A stretch of 64,000 nt of DNA, from NCBI RefSeq assembly GCF_014358075.1, contig NZ_JACONT010000009.1, positions 51,110 through 115,109 on the forward strand, given 5' to 3'. Positions 1 to 8,664 of the stretch are shown here, piece after piece (position 1 is the stretch's first letter; each line of letters starts with the position of its first letter). The notes under the pieces were generated by a model, which saw only the letters and a list, made by a program, of their open reading frames with translations, had not been told where the DNA came from and searched no databases. Source of the DNA: Sphingomonas albertensis (GTDB taxonomy: Bacteria; Pseudomonadota; Alphaproteobacteria; Sphingomonadales; Sphingomonadaceae). A program made the position numbers and the translations under genes.

Positions 1-841
1 CGTTGGGCCGCGCAGCCGCGAGTGCGAAATTGCCGTCATAGGGGGACGTCGACAATCGGCTGGCGGGAACCTTGAAGGCGTTCGCCCAGACCTGCCGCGC
101 CCGCTGGAACTGGCCGAGATCGATCAGGCGCTCGGCGTAGCTCAGCCATTCGATCGATCCGATCGTCTGGCCACGCGCCTTCATGTCGCGAAACAGCGCT
201 TCCATGCCTGCGGTCGAGGTCGCGGGGAGGTTCTGGCGGATATCGGCGAAGAACGCACCGCGCCACATCGGCTTGTCGCCGAGACTGTCGGCAAGCGCAC
301 CACGCAAATGAGGCTCGGTGACCGCGGCCCGGAAAAGCGGCTGCGTCAGTTCGCCCGAACGGTTGCGGCGGGCCAGCGCGTCGGCGCGCTGGATCACCGT
401 GACATAGTCGTCGCGCATGACGGCATCGCGCAGGACCCACAATTGCGTCGGCGTGTCGCGCCAGCCGAGCGCGGCTGCCTGGCGCATGATCATGGCGCCT
501 TGGTCGCGCTGCCCGAGCGCCTCGGTCGCGAGGCCGAGCACGCGCATGGCCCGGTCGTTGGTGGGATCGACCAGCAGGATGGACCGGGCGAGCGCAGCTG
601 CCGGGGCGCGTTGCCCGGCTGCCAACAGGCTCTGCGCCATGATCGACCCGGCCTGGGGATGCGCGGCCGATCCGGTCGCCGTCAGCAGGCGGGGATCGGA
701 GGATCGGGCCGCCAACGACGCGACGCCAGCCGCGCTGATCTGCCAGCAAAGTCCCGTCCCCAGCAGTACGGCGACGAGCGTACGGGCTATGCGGCCCGTT
801 TTGCCAGACGTCTTGCGGATGGTTTTACCGGTATCCGGCAT
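1..841 (-). CDS. TPR-like membrane-anchored protein of export module 1 (partial, cut by left edge)
   Basis: The reading frame starts at ATG 841 and runs off the left edge with no stop, so only the N-terminal ~280 residues are present. A short basic N-terminus is followed by one hydrophobic segment at about residues 15-38. Alanine-rich helical repeats of the TPR/Sel1 kind follow (for example LLAAGQRAPAAALARSILL and LGLATEALGQRDQGA). The start lies 4 bases after the stop of the upstream kinase gene, so the two are probably one transcript. The architecture matches the 449-residue protein at 51887-53236, which also follows a Wzc-like kinase. The role is inferred from position: a periplasmic or inner-membrane accessory to polysaccharide assembly. 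No enzymatic motif is visible. Confidence 0.75.
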   Translation of the reverse strand, partial: MPDTGKTIRKTSGKTGRIARTLVAVLLGTGLCWQISAAGVASLAARSSDPRLLTATGSAAHPQAGSIMAQSLLAAGQRAPAAALARSILLVDPTNDRAMRVLGLATEALGQRDQGAMIMRQAAALGWRDTPTQLWVLRDAVMRDDYVTVIQRADALARRNRSGELTQPLFRAAVTEPHLRGALADSLGDKPMWRGAFFADIRQNLPATSTAGMEALFRDMKARGQTIGSIEWLSYAERLIDLGQFQRARQVWANAFKVPASRLSTSPYDGNFALAAARPN

Positions 842-845
842 GCAT

Positions 846-3041
846 TCAGCTCCGCGGATCGGTTTGACCATAGCTGTACGAATAGCCGTAATCGGTCGAA
901 TGCCCGATCACCTTGGCATCGAACTTCGTCAGCAGCGCACCGACCACATAGGCGCGCGCGGCCTTGAGCCGGGTGAGGGCGATCCGTGCCTGGCGACCGC
1001 GGGCATGGTTTGCCTGGACCACGAACAGGGTCGCATCGACATGCGAGGCGAGCGTCGGCGCATCGGCGAGGCCGAGGACCGGCGGGGCGTCGACCAGGAT
1101 GATGTCGTAGTCGTCCTTGATCTGATCGATCAGCTTCGCCAGCCCCAGTCCTGCGATCAGCTCGGCAGGATTGACGGGCAGGGGCCCGGCCGAGATGAAG
1201 TCGAGGTTCGGCGTGGTCGTATGCTGCAGCACTTCCTGCAGCGTCGCCTGGCGTGCCAGCAAATTGGCGAGGCCGAACTTGTTGGGCAGCTCCAGATTGC
1301 GATGCTGGGCCGGCTTGCGCATGTCGGCATCGATCAGGATCACGCGGCGACCGATCTGTGCGAACCCGCGGGCGAGCGCATAGGACGTGGTCGACTTGCC
1401 TTCCGACGGCCCCGTGCTGGTTACCATCAGGCTGTGCGGCGCGCCGGTCGGCGTTGCGAGTTCGAGTGCCGCACGCAGCGCGTAATAAGCCTCCGACGTC
1501 TCCGAGCGCACCTTCTGCAACTCGGTATTGGGGCTCTGGCCCGCGGCGAGCATCGGCACGAGCCCGATCATGCTCGTGCCGAGTTCGGTCTCGACGTCCT
1601 CCGACGAGCGGATGGCATCGTCGAAATGCTCGCGGAGCACGACATAGCCGACGCCCAGCAACAGGCCGGTGAACAGCGCCAGTGCGAGGTTGAGCAGCAG
1701 TCGCGGCGACACAGGCGTGATCGGCGGATCGGCACGGTCGATGATCGAGACATTGTTCGACGACACGCCTGCGGTTGCGCTCACGCCCTTGTAGCGCTGG
1801 AGCAGTGCATCATAGAGGGCGCGGTTGGTATCGACTTCGCGACGCAGGATGTTGGCTTGGACGCCACGACCCTGCTCGGTGAGCGTCGTGCCCTTCAGCC
1901 TGTCGAGATCGCGTTCGAGTGCCTTTTCCTGGCTCAAGGCGATCTGATATTGCTGGCGGACGCCGTCCCGGATGCCACTGGCGATGCGCGAAATCTGGTT
2001 GTTGAGCGTCTCGATCTGCGCTGCAGCTTGGGTCTGGCCGGGGTAGCCCGACAGATAGCGCTTGGCGTTCTGGGCGTATTCCGCCTGTGCCTTGGCGCGC
2101 TCCTGGATCAGGACCTGGACCGCGGCGTTGCTCAGTACTTCGGGCTGGTTCAGCAGCGCCGTTCCCGACGCTTCACGCCACCGCTGCTCGGCCATGATGC
2201 GGTTGCTGACGGCCTGCGCATAGGCCTGGTTCAGCTGGATCAGGTTCGCCGTCGTCAGCGACTTCGGTCCCGAGGACTGGCCTTCGGACGAACCCGAACT
2301 CGCGTCGATCAGCCCGGCTGAACGCGCATAGGCGATCTGGGCACGCTCGGATTCCTCCAGGCGCTGGCGGGTCTGGGCCAGCTGGCCTTCGAGGAAGCGA
2401 CGGGCATAGGCCGACGTGTTGAACTTGCGCTGGATGTTGCTGACGATGAAGCTGTCGGCAAAGCTGTTGGCGACCTGCGCCGACAGCTGGCGGTCGGGGC
2501 TCGAGAACGAGATCGTCACGATCCGCGAGTCGACCGGAAGCTCGACGTCGAGATTCTTCTGGAGCGCGTCGACAACCTGCTCGCGACGCGTCTGCACGAG
2601 ATTATAAGACCCCCGCGGTTCGGCCGCAGGGGTGATGTGCATCTTCTCGAGGAAACTGTTGTTCCGGTAGAGACCGATCGATTCCGCGACCTGGCGCGCC
2701 AGCGTGCGGCTCTTGATCACGTCGATCTGGGTCTGGAGAAACCGGTCGCCGTCGAGGATCGATTCACTCGGCTCGACATCGGTACCCGCCAGGATCTGTG
2801 CCGCCTGCTGGTCGATCTGGATGAGCGCGTCGGCACGAAAGATCGGCGTGCTCAGGAACGTGATCAGCAGGCCAAGCAGCATCGCTACGATGACCGTGAT
2901 GAGCAGCTTGACGCGGTTGCGATAGGCTGCCGACCAGACGGCGCGCAGATCGATCGGACCCTTGGTCTCGTCCGGCACGTCGTTGAGCAGCGGTGCATCC
3001 GCATCCGGGAAACGCGAAAGGCTAGGGGTGACACTATTCAT
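846..3041 (-). CDS. Polysaccharide co-polymerase with BY-kinase domain (Wzc-like), module 1
   Basis: A 731-residue inner-membrane chain-length regulator and tyrosine autokinase. The Wzz domain begins with TM1 at about 45-63. A long periplasmic coiled-coil region spans about 200-420, and a proline-rich segment (PPITPVSP, 439-446) leads into TM2 at about 447-468. The cytoplasmic kinase carries Walker A STGPSEGKST (542-551), Walker A' ILIDADMRKP (568-577) and Walker B ILVDAPP (648-654). The C-terminal tail has four alternating tyrosines (718, 720, 722, 724), the usual autophosphorylation cluster. Length and order match full-length Wzc/ExoP. It lies 43 bases downstream of the Wza-like gene and just before the TPR gene. 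A second copy with the same layout is at 53254-55491. The ATG start is unambiguous. Confidence 0.95.
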   Translation of the reverse strand: MNSVTPSLSRFPDADAPLLNDVPDETKGPIDLRAVWSAAYRNRVKLLITVIVAMLLGLLITFLSTPIFRADALIQIDQQAAQILAGTDVEPSESILDGDRFLQTQIDVIKSRTLARQVAESIGLYRNNSFLEKMHITPAAEPRGSYNLVQTRREQVVDALQKNLDVELPVDSRIVTISFSSPDRQLSAQVANSFADSFIVSNIQRKFNTSAYARRFLEGQLAQTRQRLEESERAQIAYARSAGLIDASSGSSEGQSSGPKSLTTANLIQLNQAYAQAVSNRIMAEQRWREASGTALLNQPEVLSNAAVQVLIQERAKAQAEYAQNAKRYLSGYPGQTQAAAQIETLNNQISRIASGIRDGVRQQYQIALSQEKALERDLDRLKGTTLTEQGRGVQANILRREVDTNRALYDALLQRYKGVSATAGVSSNNVSIIDRADPPITPVSPRLLLNLALALFTGLLLGVGYVVLREHFDDAIRSSEDVETELGTSMIGLVPMLAAGQSPNTELQKVRSETSEAYYALRAALELATPTGAPHSLMVTSTGPSEGKSTTSYALARGFAQIGRRVILIDADMRKPAQHRNLELPNKFGLANLLARQATLQEVLQHTTTPNLDFISAGPLPVNPAELIAGLGLAKLIDQIKDDYDIILVDAPPVLGLADAPTLASHVDATLFVVQANHARGRQARIALTRLKAARAYVVGALLTKFDAKVIGHSTDYGYSYSYGQTDPRS

Positions 3042-3084
3042 GCGAGATCCGGACGAACGAGGGTATTTGATCGCGAAGCAAGGG

Positions 3085-3780
3085 TCAGTTCACGAGCGGA
3101 ATGAAGAGCGCCGCGGCTGGGGCAAGGCTCAGAAGGTCGTATCCGACCGCCTTGATCGCCGAATTGCCAACGACGACATAGTCGCCGCTCTGCAACACGG
3201 GGTCTTCTGCATCGCCATTGCGGATATCGCTGATATTGAAGAGCGCGCCTTGGCGCTGACCATTGATGGTGCGGAAAACCGCGACCTTGTCGAATGTCGC
3301 GGTGCGGGTCACGCCTCGTGCCAGCGCGATTGACTGAAGCAATGTCGTATCGCCCTGCAATCCGTAAACCCCGGGGATACCGACTGCACCATCGACCGTG
3401 ACGCTCTGCGCGCGCGATTCCGCGACGATCACCGACACGCGAGGATCGACCAGATAGCGTGCTGCAAGCTGCGACTGGATTGAATTGGCGAGCGCGGCTG
3501 TCGTCTGTCCCGCCGCGCGGATCCGGCCGATCAGGGGCAGCACCAGCGTGCCGCCCGTCTCGACGGGTGCTTCCTCGACCGACATGTCGGGCTCGCGGAA
3601 CACCGTGATCGTCAGCTTGTCCTGGGGATTGATGCGGTACTCGGGCCGCGCATCCACAGGTATGGTCGCCGGAATCGTGTTGTAGGCAGCCGGACCAGCC
3701 GGCAGCTTCTTCCAGTTTTCGGACGAGACGCAAGCGCTGAGCGACATGCTCGACAGCAGGAGGAAACAACCAGCCTTCAT
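3085..3780 (-). CDS. Polysaccharide export outer-membrane lipoprotein (Wza/OPX-like), module 1
   Basis: A 231-residue lipoprotein. I start it at ATG 3780, because the frame can only be extended by five residues to a TTG. The signal peptide ends in lipobox LSAC, giving Cys17 as the lipidated residue. A poly-export domain follows (YRINPQDKLTITVFREPD, with LPLIGRI), then an SLBB-type segment around VTVDGAVGIPGVYGL. This domain order matches OPX proteins that form the outer-membrane exit channel and work with a Wzc partner, here the gene immediately downstream. It is short, as in sphingomonad and Caulobacter-type OPX proteins, and lacks a long C-terminal helical extension. A paralogue with the same layout is at 55517-56215. 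Confidence 0.93.
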   Translation of the reverse strand: MKAGCFLLLSSMSLSACVSSENWKKLPAGPAAYNTIPATIPVDARPEYRINPQDKLTITVFREPDMSVEEAPVETGGTLVLPLIGRIRAAGQTTAALANSIQSQLAARYLVDPRVSVIVAESRAQSVTVDGAVGIPGVYGLQGDTTLLQSIALARGVTRTATFDKVAVFRTINGQRQGALFNISDIRNGDAEDPVLQSGDYVVVGNSAIKAVGYDLLSLAPAAALFIPLVN

Positions 3781-3862
3781 TATGGCCTCTATCAAGATAC
3801 TACCGGGCTACAGACTGTTTCCGCAACCGAGTTGGGCGCTTACCCGGGGTTTGCCCGATTGG

Positions 3863-5377
3863 CTAGAGCCTGACCTTTCGGCGAGGATGGCGCGGTGCTG
3901 TATCGCGTCCAGTACCAAAAGGATTGGACGTGGCGGAAAACCGCAGCGGAGACGCGAGGATCGCTGCCAAAACTGCGAATACACAAGCCAGTAACAGCGT
4001 CCGCAGAGGATAGTCGACGATCGATGCGGCCAGCAACAGCAGGATACCCGTCGCGGCCGTCAGCATCGGCGAAAAGTCCGGCGCGTCGATCCGGCCGCGC
4101 AGTCGCGACCATGCGGTAACGCCGAACCAGATAAGGAATGCGACCACCAGCAACAGGCCGGGTACGCCAGCCTCGAGCGCGATTTCCATGAAGTCGGCAT
4201 GCGCATGGTTGGTATAGGTCTGGTGCACGGCGTTGAGCGTCTCGCTCATCCGGAACACCGGGACGAACGTTCCGAAGCCCGATCCCCATGGCATGAACTG
4301 ACGGATCGCGGCGATCACGTCGGGCCAGAAGACGTACCGGCCCTCCTGGCTGGCACCGAACCGGTCGAGCGTCTCCTTCACGATCGACGACTGCGCGATC
4401 AGGATCGCGGCGACCACCAGGGCCACGGCCGCGCCGACGGCGATCTTCCAGTGACGTTTCACCAGTGCATAGCCCCCGAGAACGGGTACGCAGGCGAGAA
4501 GCGCGATCGGCAGCAACGCGATACCCGCCCGCGACAGACAGCCGAGCACCGCCAGCGCCAGGATCGCGATCACGATACCGGTCACCGCACGCTGCGTGCT
4601 TTGCTGCGCGAACCGCAGGGCGCTTCGGCCGAGCATGGCCGCCAGCGGGATCGCCACCACCAGCAAGGCGGCGTTGTGGTTCTTGTTGGCGAAGATCCCC
4701 TTGCCCTTGGTGGCATGCGGGGCGTCGTAGAGCGTCAGCCACATCGCGCCCTGGGCCTGGATCATCACCAGCACGGCGCTGACGACCGCCGCGGCGACGA
4801 TGAGCAGGATCAGCTTGATCTGTGCGTCACGATCGAGATGCAGCGTCGCGACGAACATCGCGATCGGCGGGATGAGGAAATACCCCGCTTCGCGCGTCGC
4901 GGTCGGATCGAGGCTGAGCGGCAGCCATGTGCTGCCTGCGCCAATGACGTCCAGGACGTTGATGACCATCTCTCGTCCGGGCAACGCCCGCCAGGTGCCG
5001 GGTGGAAGCGGAATGACCTGCACGACGATCAGCAGCACCAGGGCCCCGATCAGGATCAGGCCGGTCGTGACCGAGCGGCTGCGGGGCGCGTGCCATCCGC
5101 GCGCGAAGAACCATCCGAGCGTGAAGACGCCGGCGATCTCGACGATCATGCGCTGGATCGGTGAGATCGGGCTGCCGCCCCCGAGCAATAATGCCAGGCA
5201 CAGCAATCCGGCCGCCACGATGAAGTCGCTGCGACGTGTAGTATATCCGGTCTTCGCGATAACGTCGTCGCGGTGCGTGGGCTGGCCCGTCGCTGCGGTG
5301 ACGTCGTCGTGACGCGTGGTGTACGATGCGGTCACTTTTCCTCGCCCGTAATCGTCGGTAAGGTGCGCGTCTCGCAT
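3863..5377 (-). CDS. O-antigen ligase / Wzy-family membrane protein, module 1
   Basis: About 504 residues with ten or more hydrophobic segments. The large periplasmic loop near the C-terminus contains NHAHADFMEIALEAGVPG, the conserved part of the O-antigen ligase/polymerase (Wzy_C) fold. Upstream of it is an FANKNHNAALLVV segment that matches FANANHNATLLLV in the homologue at 50544. I start at ATG 5377; the frame stays open upstream but would collide with the divergent gene at 5439. Three imperfect 13-residue repeats occupy the N-terminal tail before TM1. It lies 82 bases upstream of the OPX gene on the same strand. It may polymerise or ligate glycan at the periplasmic face; ligase and polymerase cannot be told apart by sequence reading. 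Confidence 0.88.
   Translation of the reverse strand: MRDAHLTDDYGRGKVTASYTTRHDDVTAATGQPTHRDDVIAKTGYTTRRSDFIVAAGLLCLALLLGGGSPISPIQRMIVEIAGVFTLGWFFARGWHAPRSRSVTTGLILIGALVLLIVVQVIPLPPGTWRALPGREMVINVLDVIGAGSTWLPLSLDPTATREAGYFLIPPIAMFVATLHLDRDAQIKLILLIVAAAVVSAVLVMIQAQGAMWLTLYDAPHATKGKGIFANKNHNAALLVVAIPLAAMLGRSALRFAQQSTQRAVTGIVIAILALAVLGCLSRAGIALLPIALLACVPVLGGYALVKRHWKIAVGAAVALVVAAILIAQSSIVKETLDRFGASQEGRYVFWPDVIAAIRQFMPWGSGFGTFVPVFRMSETLNAVHQTYTNHAHADFMEIALEAGVPGLLLVVAFLIWFGVTAWSRLRGRIDAPDFSPMLTAATGILLLLAASIVDYPLRTLLLACVFAVLAAILASPLRFSATSNPFGTGRDTAPRHPRRKVRL
5213..5332 (-). repeat. Three imperfect ~39-bp repeats inside the ligase gene
   Basis: The N-terminal tail of the ligase holds three consecutive copies of a 13-14-residue unit: TASYTTRHDDVTA, ATGQPTHRDDVIA and KTGYTTRRSDFIVA. 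The DNA shows the matching period, with GACGTCGTCG/AACGTCGTCG cores. The units are charged and precede the first membrane segment, so they should lie in the cytoplasm. The homologous protein at 50544 lacks them. Confidence 0.7.
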
Positions 5378-5438
5378 ACGGGTTTCGGGATGGCAACGTC
5401 GACCACCGATCCGCTTTCCCCATAGGCTCGCTTGATTC

Positions 5439-6608
5439 ATGCCCATCGCCGCAGCTTTGCGCCCTCCCGTCCCGGCCGAGACCAAGGCCAAATCCGGCCC
5501 CCGTCTCTGGTTCGTCGGCGCCCTTCCGCCTCCGCTTCACGGTCAGTCCAACTGCAATCGGGCAATGCTCGAGTATTTTGTCACGCACGGCGCACCGGTA
5601 TGTTTGCGCGATACCGGGGGGGCAGGCGCAACGAAGCTCAAGCGTACCATGAGGGCTGCGCTTGCCTTGGTGGTCGGCGGAAAACGCCGCGACCGCGCCT
5701 ATCTCTCGGTCCCTGGACAGCGCGGCGTCTGGCTTTTCGTCCTGCTGGCCTCGATCCTGCGGCTGCGCGGCATCGAACACTGGGTTCACCATCACAGTTT
5801 CCGCCCGATCAACCTCGGCCCATCGCAGGCGATGCGGGCGCTGGTCGCGGCAGGCGGGCGCCGTCAGCATCACATATTGCTGTCGAACGACATGCGGCGT
5901 CGGTTCGCCGGACTTTATCTGGACGGTGAAACGGACGACTGCGCGATCAGCCTCTCCAACGCCTATCTGTTCGGCCCGCGGATCGACGACGACCGTCCTC
6001 GGGCCCGCCCCCAACGGCCGGTCACGCTGGGCCATATGAGCGTGCTGACGCGGGAAAAGGGGGTGCCCTATCTGCTCGATCTGTTCGCGGGTCTTGCGGC
6101 GCGCGGGCATGACTGGCGCCTTGTGATCGCCGGTCCGTGTGCGGATCCCGTCTTGAGCGCGGCCCTGGCCGCCGCGACGGTCGCCGGGCCGGACGGGCGA
6201 CCGGCCCGCGTGGAGTATCGTGGATCCGTCGAGGGCGCGGAAAAGGAGCGGTTCTTTGCCGATATCGACCTGTTCGTCCTGCCGACGACGCTGATCGACG
6301 AGGCCGAGCCGCTGGTGATGCTCGAAGCATTCGCGCGGGGTGTCGACGTGGTGGCAAGCGATACGGGATGTATCCGCGACCGCATCCGTACGCCCGGCCA
6401 TCTCATGACGCTCGATCGCGAACGGGATTTCGCCCTGATCGAAGACCGTGTCGCCGATCTCGCCGGCGACTGGACCGCTATCCGGCAGGCTTGCATCGCG
6501 CATGCGCGCGCCATCAACGCTGATGCCGAAGTCGAGGCGGCCCGCTTCTTCCCGCGTCTGCTGGCCCCGTTCGGCGGAGTTGCCAGCAGCGGATCGCCTG
6601 TGACATAG
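5439..6608 (+). CDS. Glycosyltransferase family 4-like
   Basis: A 389-residue cytoplasmic glycosyltransferase of the GT-B fold. The N-terminal half starts with a beta-strand and glycine loop (LWFVGALPPPLHGQS) typical of acceptor-side domains. The C-terminal donor domain has GHMSVLTREKGVPYLLD, the strand RLVIAGPC, and the family signature EPLVMLEAFARGVDVVASDTG with the E-x7-E spacing expected for GT4. The product and donor cannot be assigned. It is transcribed away from the ligase gene with a 61-base divergent gap, and the Wzy-like gene follows 53 bases later. Confidence 0.9.
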   Translation: MPIAAALRPPVPAETKAKSGPRLWFVGALPPPLHGQSNCNRAMLEYFVTHGAPVCLRDTGGAGATKLKRTMRAALALVVGGKRRDRAYLSVPGQRGVWLFVLLASILRLRGIEHWVHHHSFRPINLGPSQAMRALVAAGGRRQHHILLSNDMRRRFAGLYLDGETDDCAISLSNAYLFGPRIDDDRPRARPQRPVTLGHMSVLTREKGVPYLLDLFAGLAARGHDWRLVIAGPCADPVLSAALAAATVAGPDGRPARVEYRGSVEGAEKERFFADIDLFVLPTTLIDEAEPLVMLEAFARGVDVVASDTGCIRDRIRTPGHLMTLDRERDFALIEDRVADLAGDWTAIRQACIAHARAINADAEVEAARFFPRLLAPFGGVASSGSPVT

Positions 6609-6661
6609 CCGCTGTCGCCCAGCCGATCCGACGTTGGCGTCCTTCACCCCGGAACCGTGCG

Positions 6662-7987
6662 ATGAATATCTATCTGGTCCTTTTCGCGCTGTACGTTCTG
6701 GCGCCAAAGATCGACCTGTACGCGATCGGCGCCGCCGCCATCCGTCCCGAAGACCTCATCAGTGCGTTCGCGTTCTTCATCTATATCGTCACCGCGCGCC
6801 GGCGCCTGTCGATCCCCATTTATGCCCGCGCGTACCTCATCTTCATCGGTTTCGGGCTTCTCACCGCGGTCATAAACATCGCCCAGGGTGGGCTTGTCGG
6901 GATCGTCTATGGTCTGCGGCTGGCGCAATACATGACGTGGTTCTTCATTATCTACGAGGCTGCGCCGCGGCTGAGCACGCGCGCGTTGCGGACCGCGCTG
7001 CTGATCGTCTGTAGCGTCTTCATCATATGGGGCGGGGCGGAATATTTCGGTGTGATCGGGCGGATCGGCAAGTTTGCCGGCGCATCGCAACGATTGACGA
7101 TCAATACCTCGGGACCGTTCGAAACGTCGGCGATGCTGGCGATGCTGGCCTATGCGGCACCGGCCCTGTGGCTCACGCCGTTCATGATCGTGCTCATCTT
7201 CCTGACCCAGGCGCGCGTCACGCTGCTCGGTATCCTTGTCAGCTTTGCGGCTGCACGCCCTGGCCGCACGATGGCGATCGGGTTTGCCGGTGCGGTCGTC
7301 GCGACGGTCGCCGCACAGCCCTTGTACACGGCGATCAGCAAGTCGCGTCTTGGTGAATCGGAAACGCCGCTGGCGATGGGGAGCCTGCTGAAATATACGT
7401 GGAAGCGCGTTCCGACGGTGCCGCGACCGAGCTATTATCGCGAGCGGTTCCTGAACGGCATCCTCATCTTCCGCTACATGCCCAACACGCGCGGCGATCT
7501 GAGTTTCAAATACCGTGCCGTCCGCTGGCCGATCATCATCAAGTCGACCGCCGCGACCTGGGTCACGCTGTTCGTCGGCTGGGGACCGGGTGCGTGGAGC
7601 AACGCGGTCGACGGGTATTACGTGCGCGTGTTCGGGGAAACCGGGCTGATCGGCGTCGTGTTGTTCCTTGGCTGGATCGTGGTTTCACTGCGCGCGCTCA
7701 AGCAGAGGAGCATCGGCAAGTTCTCGCTCGTGATGCTCGTGGTGGCTGCGGTGTTCATCGACATCTTCAGTTCGTCGAAGGTGATGCCGATCCTCTGGGC
7801 GTTCCTCGCGCTGGAACATGCCGGTCATCCCTTCGCGTTCCGACAGGCGAAGGCGCTGTTCCGGCGTGGCAAGCGCCGGCTGCCGGCGCCACACCCTGCG
7901 CGTGTCGGTATGGCGGCAGGCGTGGGGCCGCAAGCTGGGCCGCAAGCGGGTCCGCGCGTGGGGGCGCCGTCCTACCGACCGAGCTGA
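6662..7987 (+). CDS. Wzy-like polysaccharide polymerase (O-antigen polymerase family)
   Basis: A 441-residue protein with about ten membrane segments, starting directly with MNIYLVLFALYVLAP. A loop contains GASQRLTINTSGPFETSA. Before the last helices there is GWGPGAWSNAVDGYYVRVFGETGLIG, split here as GWGPGAW then GYYVRVFGETG; this pattern of a long periplasmic loop followed by a GETGLIG helix is characteristic of bacterial Wzy/ligase proteins. The C-terminus is a basic, Gly-Pro-Gln repetitive tail (GPQAGPQAGPRVGAP). It probably joins repeat units in the periplasm. Its last 16 bases overlap the convergent acetyltransferase gene. GC-rich coding matches its neighbours. Confidence 0.82.
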   Translation: MNIYLVLFALYVLAPKIDLYAIGAAAIRPEDLISAFAFFIYIVTARRRLSIPIYARAYLIFIGFGLLTAVINIAQGGLVGIVYGLRLAQYMTWFFIIYEAAPRLSTRALRTALLIVCSVFIIWGGAEYFGVIGRIGKFAGASQRLTINTSGPFETSAMLAMLAYAAPALWLTPFMIVLIFLTQARVTLLGILVSFAAARPGRTMAIGFAGAVVATVAAQPLYTAISKSRLGESETPLAMGSLLKYTWKRVPTVPRPSYYRERFLNGILIFRYMPNTRGDLSFKYRAVRWPIIIKSTAATWVTLFVGWGPGAWSNAVDGYYVRVFGETGLIGVVLFLGWIVVSLRALKQRSIGKFSLVMLVVAAVFIDIFSSSKVMPILWAFLALEHAGHPFAFRQAKALFRRGKRRLPAPHPARVGMAAGVGPQAGPQAGPRVGAPSYRPS

Positions 7988-8664
7988 TCTGCAGGGCCGA
8001 TCGATCGCGTGACGCGCGCCGGTGCGCCGAGCGCGACCGAGAAGGCGGGGATCGAGCGGGTCACGACCGAGCCCGCCCCGATCACCGCGCCTTCGCCGAT
8101 CGTGACGCCGTCGAGGATCGACACGTTGTTGCCCAGCCAGCACCGGCGACCGATCGTGACGCCCTTGCGCGATACCGCGCCCGAGACGAAGCTGCCGTCC
8201 GGACCGGCCTCATGAGATTCCGCGGTGATGGTCAGGCCGGCGCCGATCTGGACGTCCTCGCCGATCACCACCGGACCGCCAAGACCGATGACGGCGTTCG
8301 GGCCGATATAGCTTCGTTTGCCGATCGTGAGGCTTGCCGCACGCCTGTTGAGGCCGCTGCGGCTCTGGATCCACACGCGTTCGCGCAACGTCACGCGGTC
8401 GCCGAGCGACAGCCCGTCCTTCGCGGCGCAGTCGACATAGCCATAGCCACCGATCGCGACGCCGCGACCGAGCCTCAGGCGACCGGGTTGGACGAACTGG
8501 ATGCCGGGGCCGAGCAACAGGCCGCTCGGTCGCCGCAGCCGGACCAGGCTCCACATCAGGCCGCGCAGGAAGGGGATGCCGCCTTTCGCGACGAGATAGC
8601 CGATGTCGCCGGCATCGATGGCGTAGGTCCGCCCGGTAAGCTTTGCGATCACGTTTGCGATCAT
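7972..8664 (-). CDS. Hexapeptide-repeat (LbH) acyltransferase
   Basis: A 230-residue left-handed beta-helix protein. From about residue 60 there are successive hexapeptide turns such as IGPNAVIGLGGPVVIGEDV and ILDGVTIGEGAVIGAGSVV. The end is the standard GAPARVTR element of the CatB/WcaF/NodL-type O-acetyltransferases. It probably adds acetyl groups from acetyl-CoA to a sugar of the repeat unit. Its start overlaps the stop of the upstream glycosyltransferase by four bases (ATGA), so the two are translationally coupled and probably act in one decoration step. The substrate is unknown. Confidence 0.88.
   Translation of the reverse strand: MIANVIAKLTGRTYAIDAGDIGYLVAKGGIPFLRGLMWSLVRLRRPSGLLLGPGIQFVQPGRLRLGRGVAIGGYGYVDCAAKDGLSLGDRVTLRERVWIQSRSGLNRRAASLTIGKRSYIGPNAVIGLGGPVVIGEDVQIGAGLTITAESHEAGPDGSFVSGAVSRKGVTIGRRCWLGNNVSILDGVTIGEGAVIGAGSVVTRSIPAFSVALGAPARVTRSIGPADQLGR

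Noticed and set aside
417..2321. Long plus-strand frame over the first kinase gene
   Set aside because: Composition is Arg/Asp-rich shadow coding; the opposite strand holds an intact Wzc with all motifs.
4827..6707. Long minus-strand frame over the first ligase and glycosyltransferase
   Set aside because: It crosses two real genes in the wrong frame and has no recognisable motif.
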